A stretch of 64,000 nt of DNA from Prostheceraeus crozeri (taxonomy: Eukaryota; Platyhelminthes; Polycladida; Euryleptidae), in assembly GCA_907163375.1 (NCBI GenBank), contig CAJQUW010002167.1, forward strand, positions 1-64,000, in the 5' to 3' direction. Under the pieces are notes generated by a model. The model worked only from the letters and a program-made list of their open reading frames with translations, ran no database searches and was not told where the DNA came from. A program made the translations under genes and the position numbers. Shown here piece after piece: positions 1 through 9,381 of the stretch (within the stretch, counting starts at the first letter, position 1; every line of letters starts with the position of its first letter).

Positions 1-45
1 GTAGATAAATTCAATCAACGCGACAGCGCTCTCATTTTTGATGGT

Positions 46-3000
46 GTGGACTCAGCCATATTCAAAATTTCCCTATTAGAAAGTCATGCAGCTCGAGGCA
101 CATTTAAACTACCAAAAACGTTGTATAATAAGAAAGCTGTCATCAATGTCGATTGTAAATCACAGTGTTTCAAATATGCAGTCCTATCCATCCTTCACTA
201 TAATGATATCAACGCGCATCGAGATCGCACCTATAGCTATAGACAGTGGGAGGATGAACTGGACTTTGAAGGTTGTGATAGTAACAACATGAAAATCAAA
301 GATGTAGAAACGTTCGAAAAATATAATCAGATTAAAATTGTCGTTCACGTGTGGGAGAAGGGGTTGAAGGGTGCCCGCTATAATTCACGTTCAACTTGTT
401 ATGAACGTGTAGTCAACCTCTTATTAGTAAAACAAGATGATAGCGAGGAATGGCACTACTGTGGTATTCCCAAAATCTCTCGCTTGTACACTCACTTGGA
501 GCACTCTAAAAGAGGTGAACATTTTGTATGCGACAGCTGCATCCGCTCCTTTTGGAGTAAAGATAAATTTGAAACTCACTATGAATGGTACAAGCGAGGT
601 AAACTACAAATGGAACGCATGCCCAAAGATAAAATATTTTCACATAGGGATAATGGTGACAAATTAAGTCCCCTGCGTGTCATTTACGCAGACATAGAAT
701 GCTACATTGATGATATCATCCACAAGCCAGCAGCCATATCCTGCCATGAAGTATGGCATGACCACTTTAGGAATAGACAAAACAAAATGCATACTTGGCA
801 AGGTGAAGATTGCATTTCAAAATTTCTAGAATTTCTCGATAAAGCTGCTTAATTTCAACAATCATATGATTCCCAATTGCAGCGTAAGTCACTACATATG
901 TCAGATGAAGACAAACAGAAATTTGAAAGTTGCACATCGTGCCCTAAATGTCATAAAACGTTTGATGACGATAAAATTAAGAAAGTGCGTGATCATGATC
1001 ACATCACTGGTAAATTTAGAAACGCACTCTGCTCCAAATGTAACTTTTCACTTAGGTTGAGACGTCGTGTAAAACCCGTCATTTTTCATAACTTTAAGGG
1101 CTATGACAGTCATATGCTCATAAAAGGAGGGTTGAGCCAGATGAAATCGTGGCAGTTTAATGTAATAGCGCAAACGAGAGAAAAATTCATGGCAATGACA
1201 GCAAAAGTAGCAGTAGATAAAACTAAAGAAAATAAGACAGTCTTCTTCGAAATAAAATTTTTAGATTCATTCCAATTCATGTCAGCGTCACTAGCTTCTC
1301 TCGTTCGTAATCTCAAGTTTCTTCCCCATAGTCAAACTTTGAAGAAACACTATCCAAACTTAACGGATGAAATAATCACTCGCAAAGGAGTCTTTCCCTA
1401 TGCGTATTTTAGCTCAATGTTTAAACTAAATGAAACAACCCTTCCTTCCATTGACAAATTCCAAAACGATTTGACGGGTCAAGATTGTCCAGTAGAGGAC
1501 TATGAACATGCTCAAGAGGCATGGTTAAAATTTGATTGTAAAACGTTTGGCGATTATATGATCGCTTACTTAGAATTAGATGTCATTTTGCTGGCTGATG
1601 TCTTTCAGGAATTTCGACGAGTGGCATTAGAAGAAGACAAATTAGATCCTGTCCACTTTGTCAGTCTACCAGCCATGTCCTTTAAATCAGCCTTCAAAAT
1701 GACTGGTGAGACCATTCATCTCTTACAAGACCCGGAGATGTATAACGTATTTGAGCGCGGAATACGCGGTGGTCTCACATTTGTGAATAAACATCACATA
1801 AAATCTAAAACAGTAGGGAATGATCATATCCACCTAAAGTACTATGACCAAAATAATTTATATGGCAGTTCACTCACTGTCTAAACCACTACTTCACTCC
1901 GAGTTTAGTTGGTTAAATCAAGATGAGCTTGAGTATTACTCCAACCCTTCAATTATTCTGAAGATTCCAGATGAAGGTGATTGGGGATATTATTTTGAAG
2001 ACGATCTGATTTATCCAAATAGTATTAAAAATAAAACTGTTGATTTCCCACTCGCACCTGAATCTGGTGAAGTGACTGAAGATATGTTTTCACCATTCAT
2101 GTCACAATTTCATAATAACTTAACAGAGTGTGGACAGCCAAGGTTCAAACCATGCCACAAACTTTTGCTCACCCAATATGATAAGAAAAATTATCTCGTG
2201 CACTTCTGCATACTAAAATTCTATTTAGCAATGGGCATGCTTCTAAAGTCAGTTCACCGCATTATCAAATTTAGACAGAAAGCCTTCCTCAAACCCTACA
2301 TAGATAGTAACAGTCAAAAACGTGCACTCGCCCAAAATAATTTTGAAAAGGATTTTTAAAAATATAAGAATAACAGTCTTTTCGGAAAGACCATGGAGGA
2401 TGTTAGAAAACGTGTGAACTACAAACTAGTCGTTGATGAACAAAAATATCACAAATTGACCTCATCACCTCTTTTCATTGATAGAGACATCATCGATGAG
2501 GATCTTGTAGGTGTTAAAATGATAAAATCTGAAGTTGAGTTGTGCAAGCCCGTCTATATTGGCCAAGCTGTACTAGATTACTCTAAGCTTGAAATTTACC
2601 AACTCTTTTATAAAATACTAAAACCATGTCCTCTCGTAAAAGAGGTTCGTTTGTTGGGTGGTGATACAGATAGTTTCTTCTTAGGTATTACCACTCAAAA
2701 AGATTTAAATTTTAATGAAGCAGGTAAGTCATTAGAAAAATATTTCGACACATCTAACTACAATCCCACTCATCCACTCTATTCCATACAGAATAAAGCC
2801 AAACTTGGTTGTTTTAAGGATGAAACAGCAGGAAAGGAAATAGATGAAATGATTCTCCTCCACCCTAAAATGTATTCCATGAAATTAAAAGAATGTGCAG
2901 ATAGTATTAAGCGTGCTAAAGGTATATCAAAATCCATTGTTCACAAAATGAAACATCGGTCCTATAAGAAGGCCTATAAAAATAAAACTATAACGTTTGT

Positions 3001-3199
3001 CAATATGACAATCTTCAAATCTCAAGTTCATACTGTGAAAACGCACACGTTCAAGAAACGAGCACTTTCAGCATGGGAAGATAAGAGGTGTTGGATAAGA
3101 CATAACACATCTCTTCCACATGGACATCCTGACACAAAAATACCTCCACCCAAAAGAATAAAACTCACGCTACCACATTCAGGAGATGTATTGACATAA
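46..3199 (+). pseudogene. Polinton DNA polymerase B (broken)
   Basis: Family B, protein-primed-type DNA polymerase that would replicate the element. Visible in order: an N-terminal region with a C2H2-like finger, exonuclease motif I (YADIEC), a zinc-binding segment of the HDHITGKFRNALC type, exonuclease motif II (HNFKGYDSH), exonuclease motif III (YLELDVILLADVF), the polymerase motif A region (YDQNNLYGSS), a motif B region (NSLFGKTMEDV-like) and motif C (GGDTDSFF). The order and total size (about 1,050 codons) match Polinton PolB. It is a fossil with about three breaks. The start may lie left of the window. Confidence 0.9.
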
Positions 3200-3378
3200 T
3201 CAACTTTAACTCAGTATTTTGATGTTGCTTTTTGTAGATATACATGGTTGTTTTATGCATCGCATGAGATCGTTTCTTCCTTGTTAATATATGCCTACAG
3301 TCAGCTCATTCCCCCTATATCTGTGAAAAGACTTTTTCATATACATATTTTTATTTCATTAAACATATCACAATGACT

Positions 3379-4194
3379 TCACTTTGTTTTCCGAAACACT
3401 AAAGTTACGAGGGATTTAGTATCTTTCACATGGATGCACTCTTGTAAACCATTGGTAATTTTGATAGCAATAGAGGGTATAGTTTGTTTGACGACGGGAT
3501 GATAGAAAATAGATTCAAACATCTTCTCGACTATTCCATATGAAGCGTCTTCATCATGAATGAAATCACGTAAAATGTATTCTTTTTTCTCACCAACAGA
3601 AATAGGTAGAATCAAATCACTTTGAATGTAAAGGTGCTGTTCATGTTTATCAAGTGTCATTGGTGTTTCTATACCAATCGTATGCGCAGCAGTAAACACA
3701 GTTTGTAGCATTGAAAAACCAAAGAGTTTTTTCAAATTTTTACTCAATTGACATTGAACGTCATCACCCAGTTTCAGAACAACGCGTTGATTTTCAATTG
3801 AAAACGAAATGTGGTGTGTCTTTACATCATATTTACTTTTCATCACATGCTTCAACTTCTGTTGTATATAAGGATTTACTACATGAATAAAGCTTTCAAC
3901 TGTATGATATAGACGCGGCATTATATTGATAGCAACTTTAGATTCTTCATAAGACTGGTAAATTTTCTTGATGCGATCGCCATAGATGTCCACCCACCAT
4001 TCATCATTAACTGAATCAGAGTTAGTGTGATATTCATGAGAACCATACACCACACCGCTTCCAATAATAGGTGTATAATGTCTTACAAAATGACGCAAGG
4101 TTGGAGAGAAATGAACTGTAAGTTTATCATTATATTTCTGAATAACCAACTTATTTTTGTCCGCCATACTTTTCACTCCATACTTTTTACCCAC
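3379..4194 (-). CDS. Polinton minor-capsid-like beta-rich protein, copy 1
   Basis: 271 residues, no transmembrane segment, and a C-terminus of the type 'IKITNG...SLVTLVFRKTK' that matches the last strands of the Polinton minor capsid/penton-like family (G-x-x-I-x-F...I-x-L-x-F-R). It lies directly downstream of the WEVGV-type gene at 4,204-4,929 with a 9-bp gap. The same two-gene unit is repeated at 4,939-6,336. The capsid-vertex role is inferred from family resemblance and neighbourhood (protease and major capsid gene follow); the sequence alone does not prove it. Confidence 0.55.
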   Translation of the reverse strand: MGKKYGVKSMADKNKLVIQKYNDKLTVHFSPTLRHFVRHYTPIIGSGVVYGSHEYHTNSDSVNDEWWVDIYGDRIKKIYQSYEESKVAINIMPRLYHTVESFIHVVNPYIQQKLKHVMKSKYDVKTHHISFSIENQRVVLKLGDDVQCQLSKNLKKLFGFSMLQTVFTAAHTIGIETPMTLDKHEQHLYIQSDLILPISVGEKKEYILRDFIHDEDASYGIVEKMFESIFYHPVVKQTIPSIAIKITNGLQECIHVKDTKSLVTLVFRKTK

Positions 4195-4203
4195 AGTCTC
4201 ATT

Positions 4204-4929
4204 TCATCGTTTTGCTAACTCAATAAGTGATAAAGGTTGAACACCACGCTTATTAAAAATGATGCGTTCTTCACATTCTACAACATCTTCATCAAATATT
4301 TTAGATCTATAATGAAATTTGTTGATTCGATTTGAATAAACTTTTTTAACATTTGCAGTAGCAATTGACGTTAGATGTTGTCCATGACCAAAACCGAGAT
4401 GTGGATAGAATTCATTATCCAACCTCGGTGTAAGACCTTTAGTAAAAGAATGAAAGCGAAGGAACTGTCTCCCACTCCAATGATAGATAGTAAACTCATA
4501 AGCTTCCTGATTTTTATTCTTCATGATGGAAGTATTACCACTATTGAACGCCTTAATAATTTTCTCATTCCCAAATGGAGCATAATAATCTGATTTTATC
4601 TGAATCCATTCATAGTTCCACTTTCCATCTGATGTTAAATTGTATTGGAACTGGAATGCATTATTCATCGTTATTCCATCATGGGTGCGAGGAGTCAATA
4701 TCATTTCTTCCAAATCATTCACATTCTGAATATTGCTATCATAGCAAATACTAGAAACGCCAACCTCCCATTCACCTTCTAAATGTGGTGGGCGATTTAA
4801 TTCTACTCGATAGTCTGATGGTTTATTTTTGGGAAATTTATTCATAGGAGCTTTACTGGGTAAGTAGATTAGAAACGAGTCCTTATTTTCACTTTCCATA
4901 TTATTCACATTGGAAAAATATATTAGCAT
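4204..4929 (-). CDS. Polinton WEVGV-type capsid-associated protein, copy 1
   Basis: 241 residues. The N-terminal block 'FLIYLPSKAPMNKFPKN...RVELNRPPHLEGEWEVGVSSI' is the strongly conserved signature of a Polinton structural protein (LPS...FP.N...F...L..P..L.G.WEVGL..I.Y), generally taken as part of the minor capsid or penton base. The ORF opens at MLIYFSNVNN; the internal Met of MESENKDSF, directly before the motif, is the likelier start. It is paired with the beta-rich gene downstream. A related N-terminal block recurs at 6,112-6,336. Confidence 0.65.
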   Translation of the reverse strand: MLIYFSNVNNMESENKDSFLIYLPSKAPMNKFPKNKPSDYRVELNRPPHLEGEWEVGVSSICYDSNIQNVNDLEEMILTPRTHDGITMNNAFQFQYNLTSDGKWNYEWIQIKSDYYAPFGNEKIIKAFNSGNTSIMKNKNQEAYEFTIYHWSGRQFLRFHSFTKGLTPRLDNEFYPHLGFGHGQHLTSIATANVKKVYSNRINKFHYRSKIFDEDVVECEERIIFNKRGVQPLSLIELAKR

Positions 4930-4938
4930 ACTTTTGCA

Positions 4939-5793
4939 TTAACTCTTCATTCGGAAATGGAGTGTGATACTTGTCACAGCATCTTTATGAAAAGGAATCA
5001 ACGCACCAGCATCGTCATAAATTGCAATATCAATTTGTGGGATGTAGTTTGATTTCAGCTTTGTATAATGCACTTTCTTGAAAGTATGCTCAGTTAAAAT
5101 ACTGCAGCTTTTTGGCTGGTATGGTATCATTGCTAGCAATGGAGCTTCAACATCTCCCACACGTACATCTTCACCAATATTGGAATATATCTGAAAATAG
5201 TTAATACGACGCGATAGCGACATGTCTGCGCTAGCTTTGGTCACAGTACCACTTTTAAAGATATTTTGATCAAAACCCAAAATGTCCATTAGAGTTTTAT
5301 CCATAATTAGTTCAATACCTTTTCCACTTATAGTGAGAGACAAAGTACCTTCTTTTTCAGAAAATGAAATATGTTGCTCATTAATCACTTCATTTAAAAA
5401 TTCTACAACCAATTTAACTGAAGTAATAATGCGAGGCATCAACACTCTTGTTTCATGTAAGATACCACCTAAAGGCTCTACACACTTTCTGTACAAAGAT
5501 ACGGTCCATTCTGTATCAAATTGATTTGACTTTTCACATGGTAAATGTTGCATATCAAATTTTCCATGAACAGCTGCAGAATGATGTCGTAAGAACTGAT
5601 GAAAACCTTCTGAACAAACTAATACTAGATTATCATCATTTAATTTACTTATTGCAATATGATTAGATGATTTGATATAAGTCAATGTTGCCACTTGTTT
5701 ACCATCAACTCGAAGGAGATAATTAAATTTCTTCAATAATGTTTCAGGAGTCATGTTTGTCTTTCTTGGCTTAATCACAATCTTCTTCACCAA
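4939..5793 (-). CDS. Polinton minor-capsid-like beta-rich protein, copy 2
   Basis: 284 residues. It resembles the 3,379-4,194 product in layout: an N-terminal YLLRVDGK...LTYI segment, a central 'RIITSVKLVVEFLNEVINEQHISFSEKEGTLSLTISGKGIELIMDKTLMDILGF' type region (that description spans about residues 110-165), and a C-terminus ending in ITLHFRMKS, the Polinton minor-capsid ending. The central 'L...LGF' matches the LGF motif of the neighbouring copy and of the element 2 protein at 43,053. The function is inferred from family and position. Confidence 0.6.
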   Translation of the reverse strand: MVKKIVIKPRKTNMTPETLLKKFNYLLRVDGKQVATLTYIKSSNHIAISKLNDDNLVLVCSEGFHQFLRHHSAAVHGKFDMQHLPCEKSNQFDTEWTVSLYRKCVEPLGGILHETRVLMPRIITSVKLVVEFLNEVINEQHISFSEKEGTLSLTISGKGIELIMDKTLMDILGFDQNIFKSGTVTKASADMSLSRRINYFQIYSNIGEDVRVGDVEAPLLAMIPYQPKSCSILTEHTFKKVHYTKLKSNYIPQIDIAIYDDAGALIPFHKDAVTSITLHFRMKS

Positions 5794-5809
5794 CGTCTTC
5801 TCATTTCTT

Positions 5810-6336
5810 GGAATAAGATCTACATAATAAGCTTCCTCTCGATATATTAACTGTTTATAACCACTTATGTGGTAATTAACGTTAAAATTATCATAGCTTG
5901 TTAAGGCGCTAGCGAGGTAGCCTAAATCATTTCTTAAACTTGGACTTAAACCAACAATCCAATCTTTTTCAACTACATGATGTACATAATTATGATCATC
6001 ATTGTGCGGAGTAAATTGGACAATATGTTTACACGCTTTATTCAGGAAATCATATATAAACTTTTTACATGATAAGAGATCTTTCTTTGGCCACTGTGGA
6101 ATGTATACTCGTCAGCCCTTTTCACATTGGTAATCAGCTGTACGTCTCATATTAATAGTCATCACCTCATGATCAAAAGTACAGACACAGTTGCTATAAA
6201 CAAGTTGAGTGACACCCACTTCCCAATTTCCATTTAGCTGTTGTGTATGATCAATGGGAGTAGAAAAGAGTGCGGCTCGATTACTAGCAAATCTATTTGC
6301 GGCCGCATTGCTAAGCAAAATATGATAAAACGACAT
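5810..6336 (-). pseudogene. Polinton WEVGV-type protein, copy 2 (broken)
   Basis: The N-terminal part reads 'FYHILLSNAAANRF...DHTQQLNGNWEVGVTQLVY', the same WEVGV signature as the gene at 4,204-4,929. The rest is decayed. With the gene at 4,939-5,793 it forms a second copy of the two-gene minor-capsid unit. It is a fossil with at least one break. Confidence 0.6.
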
Positions 6337-6371
6337 TTTTATATTGCTGATCTGCGGCTTTGCATAACATC

Positions 6372-6728
6372 ATGAAGACTTGGATTTTGGACTCTCTACA
6401 ATATATCAGAGTTGATCGTGATGGAAACGTACATTTCAAAAATTCTCACGGTCATACATCAAGAAGTATTACATTAACAAGGCGACAATTTGTCAACCTC
6501 AATGATATCATGAGGGATTTGGAATATTTTGAAACATTAAGATTCATCTCCTTGGGTGATCAAGTTTGGCTTCAACATTACAGAAATGAAATTCAAATCT
6601 GCCATTCTCATTCCGCAAACTGTTTCTCATTTCGCAAATACAATTGGGAGAAGTATAGAAGATACATACATCGCTCCATCATGACATTTATTCGTCGTGA
6701 GTTCATCGCCCTACTATGCAAATCTTAA
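6372..6728 (+). CDS. PC4-like small protein (no TBP part)
   Basis: 118 residues from ATG at 6,372. It is clearly paralogous to the first 100 residues of the gene that follows (6,751): both have 'V-x-F-K-(N/D)-S...R-x-(I/F)-(T/A)-L-(T/S)-x-R-x-F-x-x-L-x-x-I-M-(R/K)-D-L-x-Y-F', then a second block 'IW/VWL...IQ(I/L)xHS...F...W-E-K-Y-x-R-x-I-H-R-S'. The two blocks have the look of tandem PC4/p15 ssDNA-binding coactivator repeats (beta strands, then 'sL...qF..L..I..DL'). The PC4 assignment is tentative. It ends soon after the second block, so it is either a shorter paralogue or a truncated one. Confidence 0.5.
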   Translation: MKTWILDSLQYIRVDRDGNVHFKNSHGHTSRSITLTRRQFVNLNDIMRDLEYFETLRFISLGDQVWLQHYRNEIQICHSHSANCFSFRKYNWEKYRRYIHRSIMTFIRREFIALLCKS

Positions 6729-6750
6729 TCAGACATGACTACCACGCACC

Positions 6751-7617
6751 ATGAGTTGGAAATTAGATTCCCTACAACGTATTGAAACGGATCATGATCG
6801 AAACGTCTACTTCAAAGATTCAACTGGAAATGTGAGAAGAGAGTTTGCTTTATCTTATCGTCATTTTCAATCTCTACATCATATCATGAAGGATTTGAAA
6901 TACTTCTATATGAAAAGACATTCACGTATTGGAAATCGCATCTGGCTGCGCGTCAACAATCGGCGAATTCAACTTTATCATTCCCAACTTCATACTAACT
7001 TCACATTTCATCAAGGTAGTTGGAAAAGTATAAAAGGAAGGTACATCGCTCAATTTACTCATTCTTTCATCATGAAGCGCCATCGCTACACCATCGTCAA
7101 CATTCTCCGTCGCTTCAGACTCTACACCAAAATCGATCTCACAACATTACACCAACACCTTCCAAACAGCAAGTATTACCCGGGCCGACCTCAAATGTTA
7201 GTGGTGAAGATGAACAATTCACGGAATCTTCAACTCTTCCCAAATGGGTCTGTACAGATTCTCGGCGCCCTTTCTCATTCATCGGCGCAGTCAATGCGCT
7301 TAGAGCTACAAAGACTACTACGTCGGATATGGAAGAGGGAGAGGTGTGTGATGTCGAATCTGACTGTGGACAATATGGTGATCTCTACTCAATTGAGTGA
7401 AAGTGTATCATTTTTGAAGATTCGTACCAGCAGTTACAATTTGTGTTATGAACCCGAACTTTTTCCTGCAGCTCTCATTAGTTGTTGTTTACCTGTGCAT
7501 GTGGCAATCTTTCATAATAGTAAAGTGATCATTACTGGACTAAAATCTCATGTAAAAGCAAATGTGATCCTAGACTATCTCATCGAGTATGTACGTACCC
7601 AGCGGATTGTAAAATAA
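6751..7617 (+). CDS. PC4-like plus TBP-like protein
   Basis: 288 residues. Residues ~1-100 are the PC4-like double block shared with 6,372-6,728. Residues ~108-288 resemble the TATA-binding protein core. The first repeat has 'TIVNILRRF...DLTTLHQHLPNS-YYPGRPQMLVVKM' then 'LQLFPNGSVQILGA', which parallels TBP 'IVSTVNL...LDLK.IA...N.EYNPKRFAAVIMRI' and 'LIFSSGKMVCTGAK'. The second repeat has 'VDNMVISTQL' and 'YEPELFPAALI...VHVAIFHNSKVIITGLKS', parallel to TBP 'IQNMVGSCDV' and 'YEPELFPGLIY..I.PRIVLLIFVSGKVVLTGAK'. It would bind TATA promoters of the element; that role is inference. It lies between capsid genes, on the opposite strand. A diverged copy is at 27,900-28,733. Confidence 0.72.
   Translation: MSWKLDSLQRIETDHDRNVYFKDSTGNVRREFALSYRHFQSLHHIMKDLKYFYMKRHSRIGNRIWLRVNNRRIQLYHSQLHTNFTFHQGSWKSIKGRYIAQFTHSFIMKRHRYTIVNILRRFRLYTKIDLTTLHQHLPNSKYYPGRPQMLVVKMNNSRNLQLFPNGSVQILGALSHSSAQSMRLELQRLLRRIWKRERCVMSNLTVDNMVISTQLSESVSFLKIRTSSYNLCYEPELFPAALISCCLPVHVAIFHNSKVIITGLKSHVKANVILDYLIEYVRTQRIVK
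7020..7400 (+). CDS. Overlapping reading frame inside the PC4/TBP gene
   Basis: About 127 codons open in a different frame over the first TBP-like repeat. The product starts EKYKRKVHRS, which resembles the PC4-block ending of the paralogues, runs through a Ser/His/Pro-rich low-complexity stretch, and then has RRPFSF-x-x-AV-x-x-LRA and ends YSIE. In element 1b the equivalent frame reads RKPFSF-x-x-AV-x-x-LRS and YSIE. It has no ATG at its head, so any use would depend on overlap with the upstream domain. The coding status is unproved; the evidence is openness and shared protein motifs in two diverged copies. Confidence 0.4.
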   Translation: MEKYKRKVHRSIYSFFHHEAPSLHHRQHSPSLQTLHQNRSHNITPTPSKQQVLPGPTSNVSGEDEQFTESSTLPKWVCTDSRRPFSFIGAVNALRATKTTTSDMEEGEVCDVESDCGQYGDLYSIE

Positions 7618-7643
7618 AAAACAATTTTTCCAACATGATGTTT

Positions 7644-8105
7644 TTATTTCAAATCATGATAGAACTTACAAATCATTTTTTCATTAGAGGATGGATTACA
7701 TGAAAAGTTTTGAATAACAGATACAAATCGAGATACATGTAAACGTTTTAAGATGAAGTACAGTACAAAAGCACCAGACGTTGATGAAAGTGGATGTTGT
7801 AGTATGCGTTCATTTCGCTGATATTGACGCGTATGTTTTCTCAACCACTGCTGTGTTGGTATATTTGGAAGTTGAGCAAGAGAGTCAAATAGTTCACCAC
7901 GTCGGTCTTCTCCAATAAAGATCGCTTTCCAATGCTCACCGCCTAAATTCTGCGAATGAGTGTTTAGCACAATAAAGATGGGATAGAGATTTACTGCAGG
8001 TGGTAAGGTATCGAGTGAATAGACATTATCGAAAGCTTTCAACGTCGCTTCGTCTGCATTACGCTGCACTTTAGTCTTAATATCGTCAGCAGTCAACCAA
8101 CTCAT
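7644..8105 (-). CDS. Adenain-like cysteine protease (Polinton PRO)
   Basis: 153 residues, near the usual length of Polinton proteases. It has the family signature 'GGEHWKAIFIG...GELFDSLAQLP' (His in the GxHW motif, then the acidic residue in the F-D-S motif) and a 'SGAFVLYFILKRL' helix at the position of the C-terminal catalytic helix. In the family it cleaves capsid precursor proteins during maturation. Its start codon abuts the end of the major-capsid-like gene, as expected for one leftward transcription block of structural genes. Confidence 0.8.
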   Translation of the reverse strand: MSWLTADDIKTKVQRNADEATLKAFDNVYSLDTLPPAVNLYPIFIVLNTHSQNLGGEHWKAIFIGEDRRGELFDSLAQLPNIPTQQWLRKHTRQYQRNERILQHPLSSTSGAFVLYFILKRLHVSRFVSVIQNFSCNPSSNEKMICKFYHDLK

Positions 8106-9379
8106 TAACGATTATACTGAAGAATCACGGCACGATACTTTGTAATTTCAATATTTGAATCGAAGACTGCATAAATTAATACATTGATCGTCTCAGGTAG
8201 TGTTCTTTTGAACGTCAAATCCAAACGAATATTATGAGGCACGTTCGCTTGACGATAGGGGGCACTAATATCGCTGTCAGCAGTCAAATCAAATGCATAA
8301 ATAGTATATCCACTCTTAAACTCTTTCATAGTGAGTCCGTTGGTGTCATCCGTATTGTAAAAGCCAAAGACATCCATGAAATCAACATAACTGCGCATAA
8401 ATTGATCCGCAGCAAAATCTGGTTTGTAGGGTGGACCAGGATGACTCACACCATTTACACGTAAAGCAATTTCACTTAACTGATTGTGTTTAAAATTGAA
8501 AGGATTATTCTTTATATTACCATTAAATGCATCACTTTCAACCATTGCCACCATGAGGAGCTTCGGTGCTTCCGATGGAAAGAGGCCATCTTTCATGAAA
8601 CTCTTTTGATCTTTCGGAATTGTAAAGGTGAGAAGCTTTGTATGCTGAACGGATATGGCATTTTGGCGGTTAAAACCTTCACCATGTCCTCTAATGACAC
8701 TTGGATTCGGTACTGCTCGACGAATGTAAAGTGCAATATCTTCCACATGAATTCTAAAATTGTCAACTTTAGCAAATGCATTCAGCGCAAATTCAGGCTT
8801 ATTCAATGTCAGCTTGAGTCGCATGCTGGTATTACAGAGTAAAAACTTTGACTGTCTAAAGAAGTCTAAATTCAGCGGACCATATAGCTGACATACTTTA
8901 CTATCTTTAATCATAGCAGATCGATTTACAAAGCCACTGTTTGTTTCAACATCGAATTTTCCTGCTTCATCTCTGCACCATCCCATGGCTTCCATATGAC
9001 TTTTTTGTGCTGCTGGATGAAACTGTGATACATGATTGAAATATGATTTATAGGGATAATCGCTTTGACCACCTTCCACCTGCTGCTCTCCAATCGTTAG
9101 AGAAACATCGCGAAGTAATGTAGTCAATGGTAAATTGTTCAGTCCAACTTTATATGTATCGTCAATAGCAGTTCCATCTGCTTGCTGAATTCTAAACCTC
9201 AAATCAACCATCGCATAACTCAAATCTATGTAGTCATCACTACCACCAGGAATAACAAATTCAAAGGGGCCAGCATTCTCAGCTGTTCGAGGATGATAAT
9301 CTACAATACTTGAACTAAGAATATCTGTCTGTATGGGTTGTTGATCAAACAAACAAAAACCGGAAGTTTTACACTCCAT
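8105..9379 (-). CDS. Major capsid-like protein (Polinton, F54H12.2-like family)
   Basis: 424 residues, uninterrupted. The N-terminus 'SGFCLFDQQPIQTDI...VDYHPRT...GPFEFVIPGGSDDYIDLSYAMVDLRFRI' and 'DYPYKSYFNHV' are signatures of the widespread Polinton capsid family often annotated as F54H12.2-like; family members are modelled as jelly-roll capsid proteins. No signal peptide or membrane segment is seen. It sits between the pVI-like basic protein and the protease, the usual structural block. I am confident of the family; the assignment as the major rather than a secondary capsid protein is less certain. Confidence 0.75.
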   Translation of the reverse strand: MECKTSGFCLFDQQPIQTDILSSSIVDYHPRTAENAGPFEFVIPGGSDDYIDLSYAMVDLRFRIQQADGTAIDDTYKVGLNNLPLTTLLRDVSLTIGEQQVEGGQSDYPYKSYFNHVSQFHPAAQKSHMEAMGWCRDEAGKFDVETNSGFVNRSAMIKDSKVCQLYGPLNLDFFRQSKFLLCNTSMRLKLTLNKPEFALNAFAKVDNFRIHVEDIALYIRRAVPNPSVIRGHGEGFNRQNAISVQHTKLLTFTIPKDQKSFMKDGLFPSEAPKLLMVAMVESDAFNGNIKNNPFNFKHNQLSEIALRVNGVSHPGPPYKPDFAADQFMRSYVDFMDVFGFYNTDDTNGLTMKEFKSGYTIYAFDLTADSDISAPYRQANVPHNIRLDLTFKRTLPETINVLIYAVFDSNIEITKYRAVILQYNR

Positions 9380-9381
9380 GA

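Noticed and set aside
8486-8842. Open frame on the plus strand over the major capsid-like gene
   Set aside because: It is the antisense shadow of a well-supported capsid gene and has no recognisable domain.
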